Part shown: piece after piece, positions 5,753 through 5,975 of the stretch
How positions within the stretch are numbered: the stretch's first letter is position 1
Layout: the number at the start of each line of letters is the position of its first letter
From: Planctomycetota bacterium
GTDB lineage: Bacteria > Planctomycetota > Phycisphaerae > UBA1845 > PWPN01
Reading direction: 5' to 3'
DNA length: 5,975 nucleotides
Assembly (NCBI GenBank): GCA_020346805.1
Contig: CP070790.1
Location: forward strand, 1,770,087 to 1,776,061
Made by a program: the position numbers and the translations under genes
The notes under the pieces: generated by a model
Seen by the model: only the letters and a program-made list of their open reading frames with translations
What the model was told of the DNA's origin: nothing
Databases searched by the model: none

Positions 5753-5975
5753 TTGCTGCAATTGTCCGAAATCCTCCTGATCAACATCACCGTCTTTATT
5801 AAAGTCGCCGGATACAATTGCAGCCACCAGGGAAGCTTCGATCCAGTTGAGGTTCCAGCCGGCCGAGTCGATAGCCATCCGTAAAATCTGGGGACCAGCG
5901 TTTAATATAACATCGGGGATGGTAACGTTATCCCAGATTTGCCATCCACCGGTTGGGCCGAAGCTCACCGGGCCG
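5750..5975 (-). CDS. C-terminal part of a CBM6 and dockerin-like protein, ending at an in-frame TGA (5' end beyond window)
   Basis: The frame is open at the right edge of the window; the GTG at 5968 is an internal codon, not a start, because the frame continues through it and the segment sits mid-domain. The visible residues include GGWQIW, then V-T-I-P-D-V-I-L-N-A-G, then GWNLNWIEA. This is the typical end of a family 6 carbohydrate-binding module (CBM6), a beta-sandwich that binds xylan, beta-glucan or similar chains. After a short linker the first calcium loop of the dockerin-like tail follows (GDFNKDGDVDQEDF), then QLQQ and TGA (5750-5752). In the two complete proteins of this window the matching position is Cys in FQxCMTGTGN. 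The protein is therefore either cut in the middle of its tail or read through into the continuing frame. The catalytic part, if any, lies outside the window. CBM6 and tail assignments are by motif recognition. Confidence 0.8.
   Translation of the reverse strand, partial: GPVSFGPTGGWQIWDNVTIPDVILNAGPQILRMAIDSAGWNLNWIEASLVAAIVSGDFNKDGDVDQEDFGQLQQ

Noticed and set aside
5966..5968. GTG at 5968 as the start of a short 72-aa gene
   Set aside because: The frame is open upstream to the window edge, and the residues on both sides belong to a CBM6-like domain, so it is an internal Val codon.
1..5975. CRISPR array, tRNA or rRNA gene, transposase or integration site
   Set aside because: No regularly spaced repeats, no tRNA-like cloverleaf or rRNA segment, and no transposase motifs or terminal inverted repeats were found. 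The long-range similarity within the window comes from paralogous genes.

Overview
The window is a stretch of bacterial DNA in which every supportable gene lies on the minus strand, so transcription runs from high to low coordinates. It holds the 3' end of one gene (right edge), two complete genes and the 5' three-quarters of a fourth (left edge). All appear to encode secreted, multidomain carbohydrate-active proteins. The recurring C-terminal module is a pair of Asp-rich calcium loops of the type DxDxDVDxxDF, each followed by F-Q-x-C-M-[T/S/N]-G. In my knowledge this is characteristic of the dockerin-like tails of Planctomycetota, especially Phycisphaerae-type lineages. That taxonomic guess is inference; there is no rRNA or marker gene here.

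Layout in order of transcription. (A) 5975-5600: the end of a protein with a CBM6-like carbohydrate-binding module and a dockerin-like tail. Its frame is interrupted by a single TGA exactly where the two complete proteins have a conserved Cys. (B) 5467-3638: a complete protein of 609 residues. (C) 3322-1424: a complete protein of 632 residues. (D) 1392-1: a fourth gene, open for 464 codons to the window edge. B, C and D are paralogues: signal peptide, glycoside-hydrolase-like (beta/alpha)8 catalytic domain with a W-E-I-S-N-E motif, and a C-terminal beta-sandwich resembling the putative collagen-binding domain. B and C continue into a PKD domain and the dockerin-like tail; D is cut before these would appear.

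Genes C and D are 31 bp apart and probably co-transcribed. The 315-bp gap between B and C holds a good sigma-70-type promoter for C, and just upstream of it a hairpin that could end B. The 123-bp gap between A and B has a perfect TATAAT for B. B and C also share a nearly identical 17-base leader around the ribosome binding site, which shows that the start of B is the ATG at 5467 rather than the TTG nine bases upstream.

Taken together the window looks like part of an extracellular polysaccharide-degradation cluster built by tandem duplication, whose products carry a common Cys- and Ca-dependent tail. The most unusual points are the TGA in place of a conserved Cys codon in A, an EF-hand-like loop inside the catalytic domain of all three paralogues, and the absence of an obvious second catalytic Glu.
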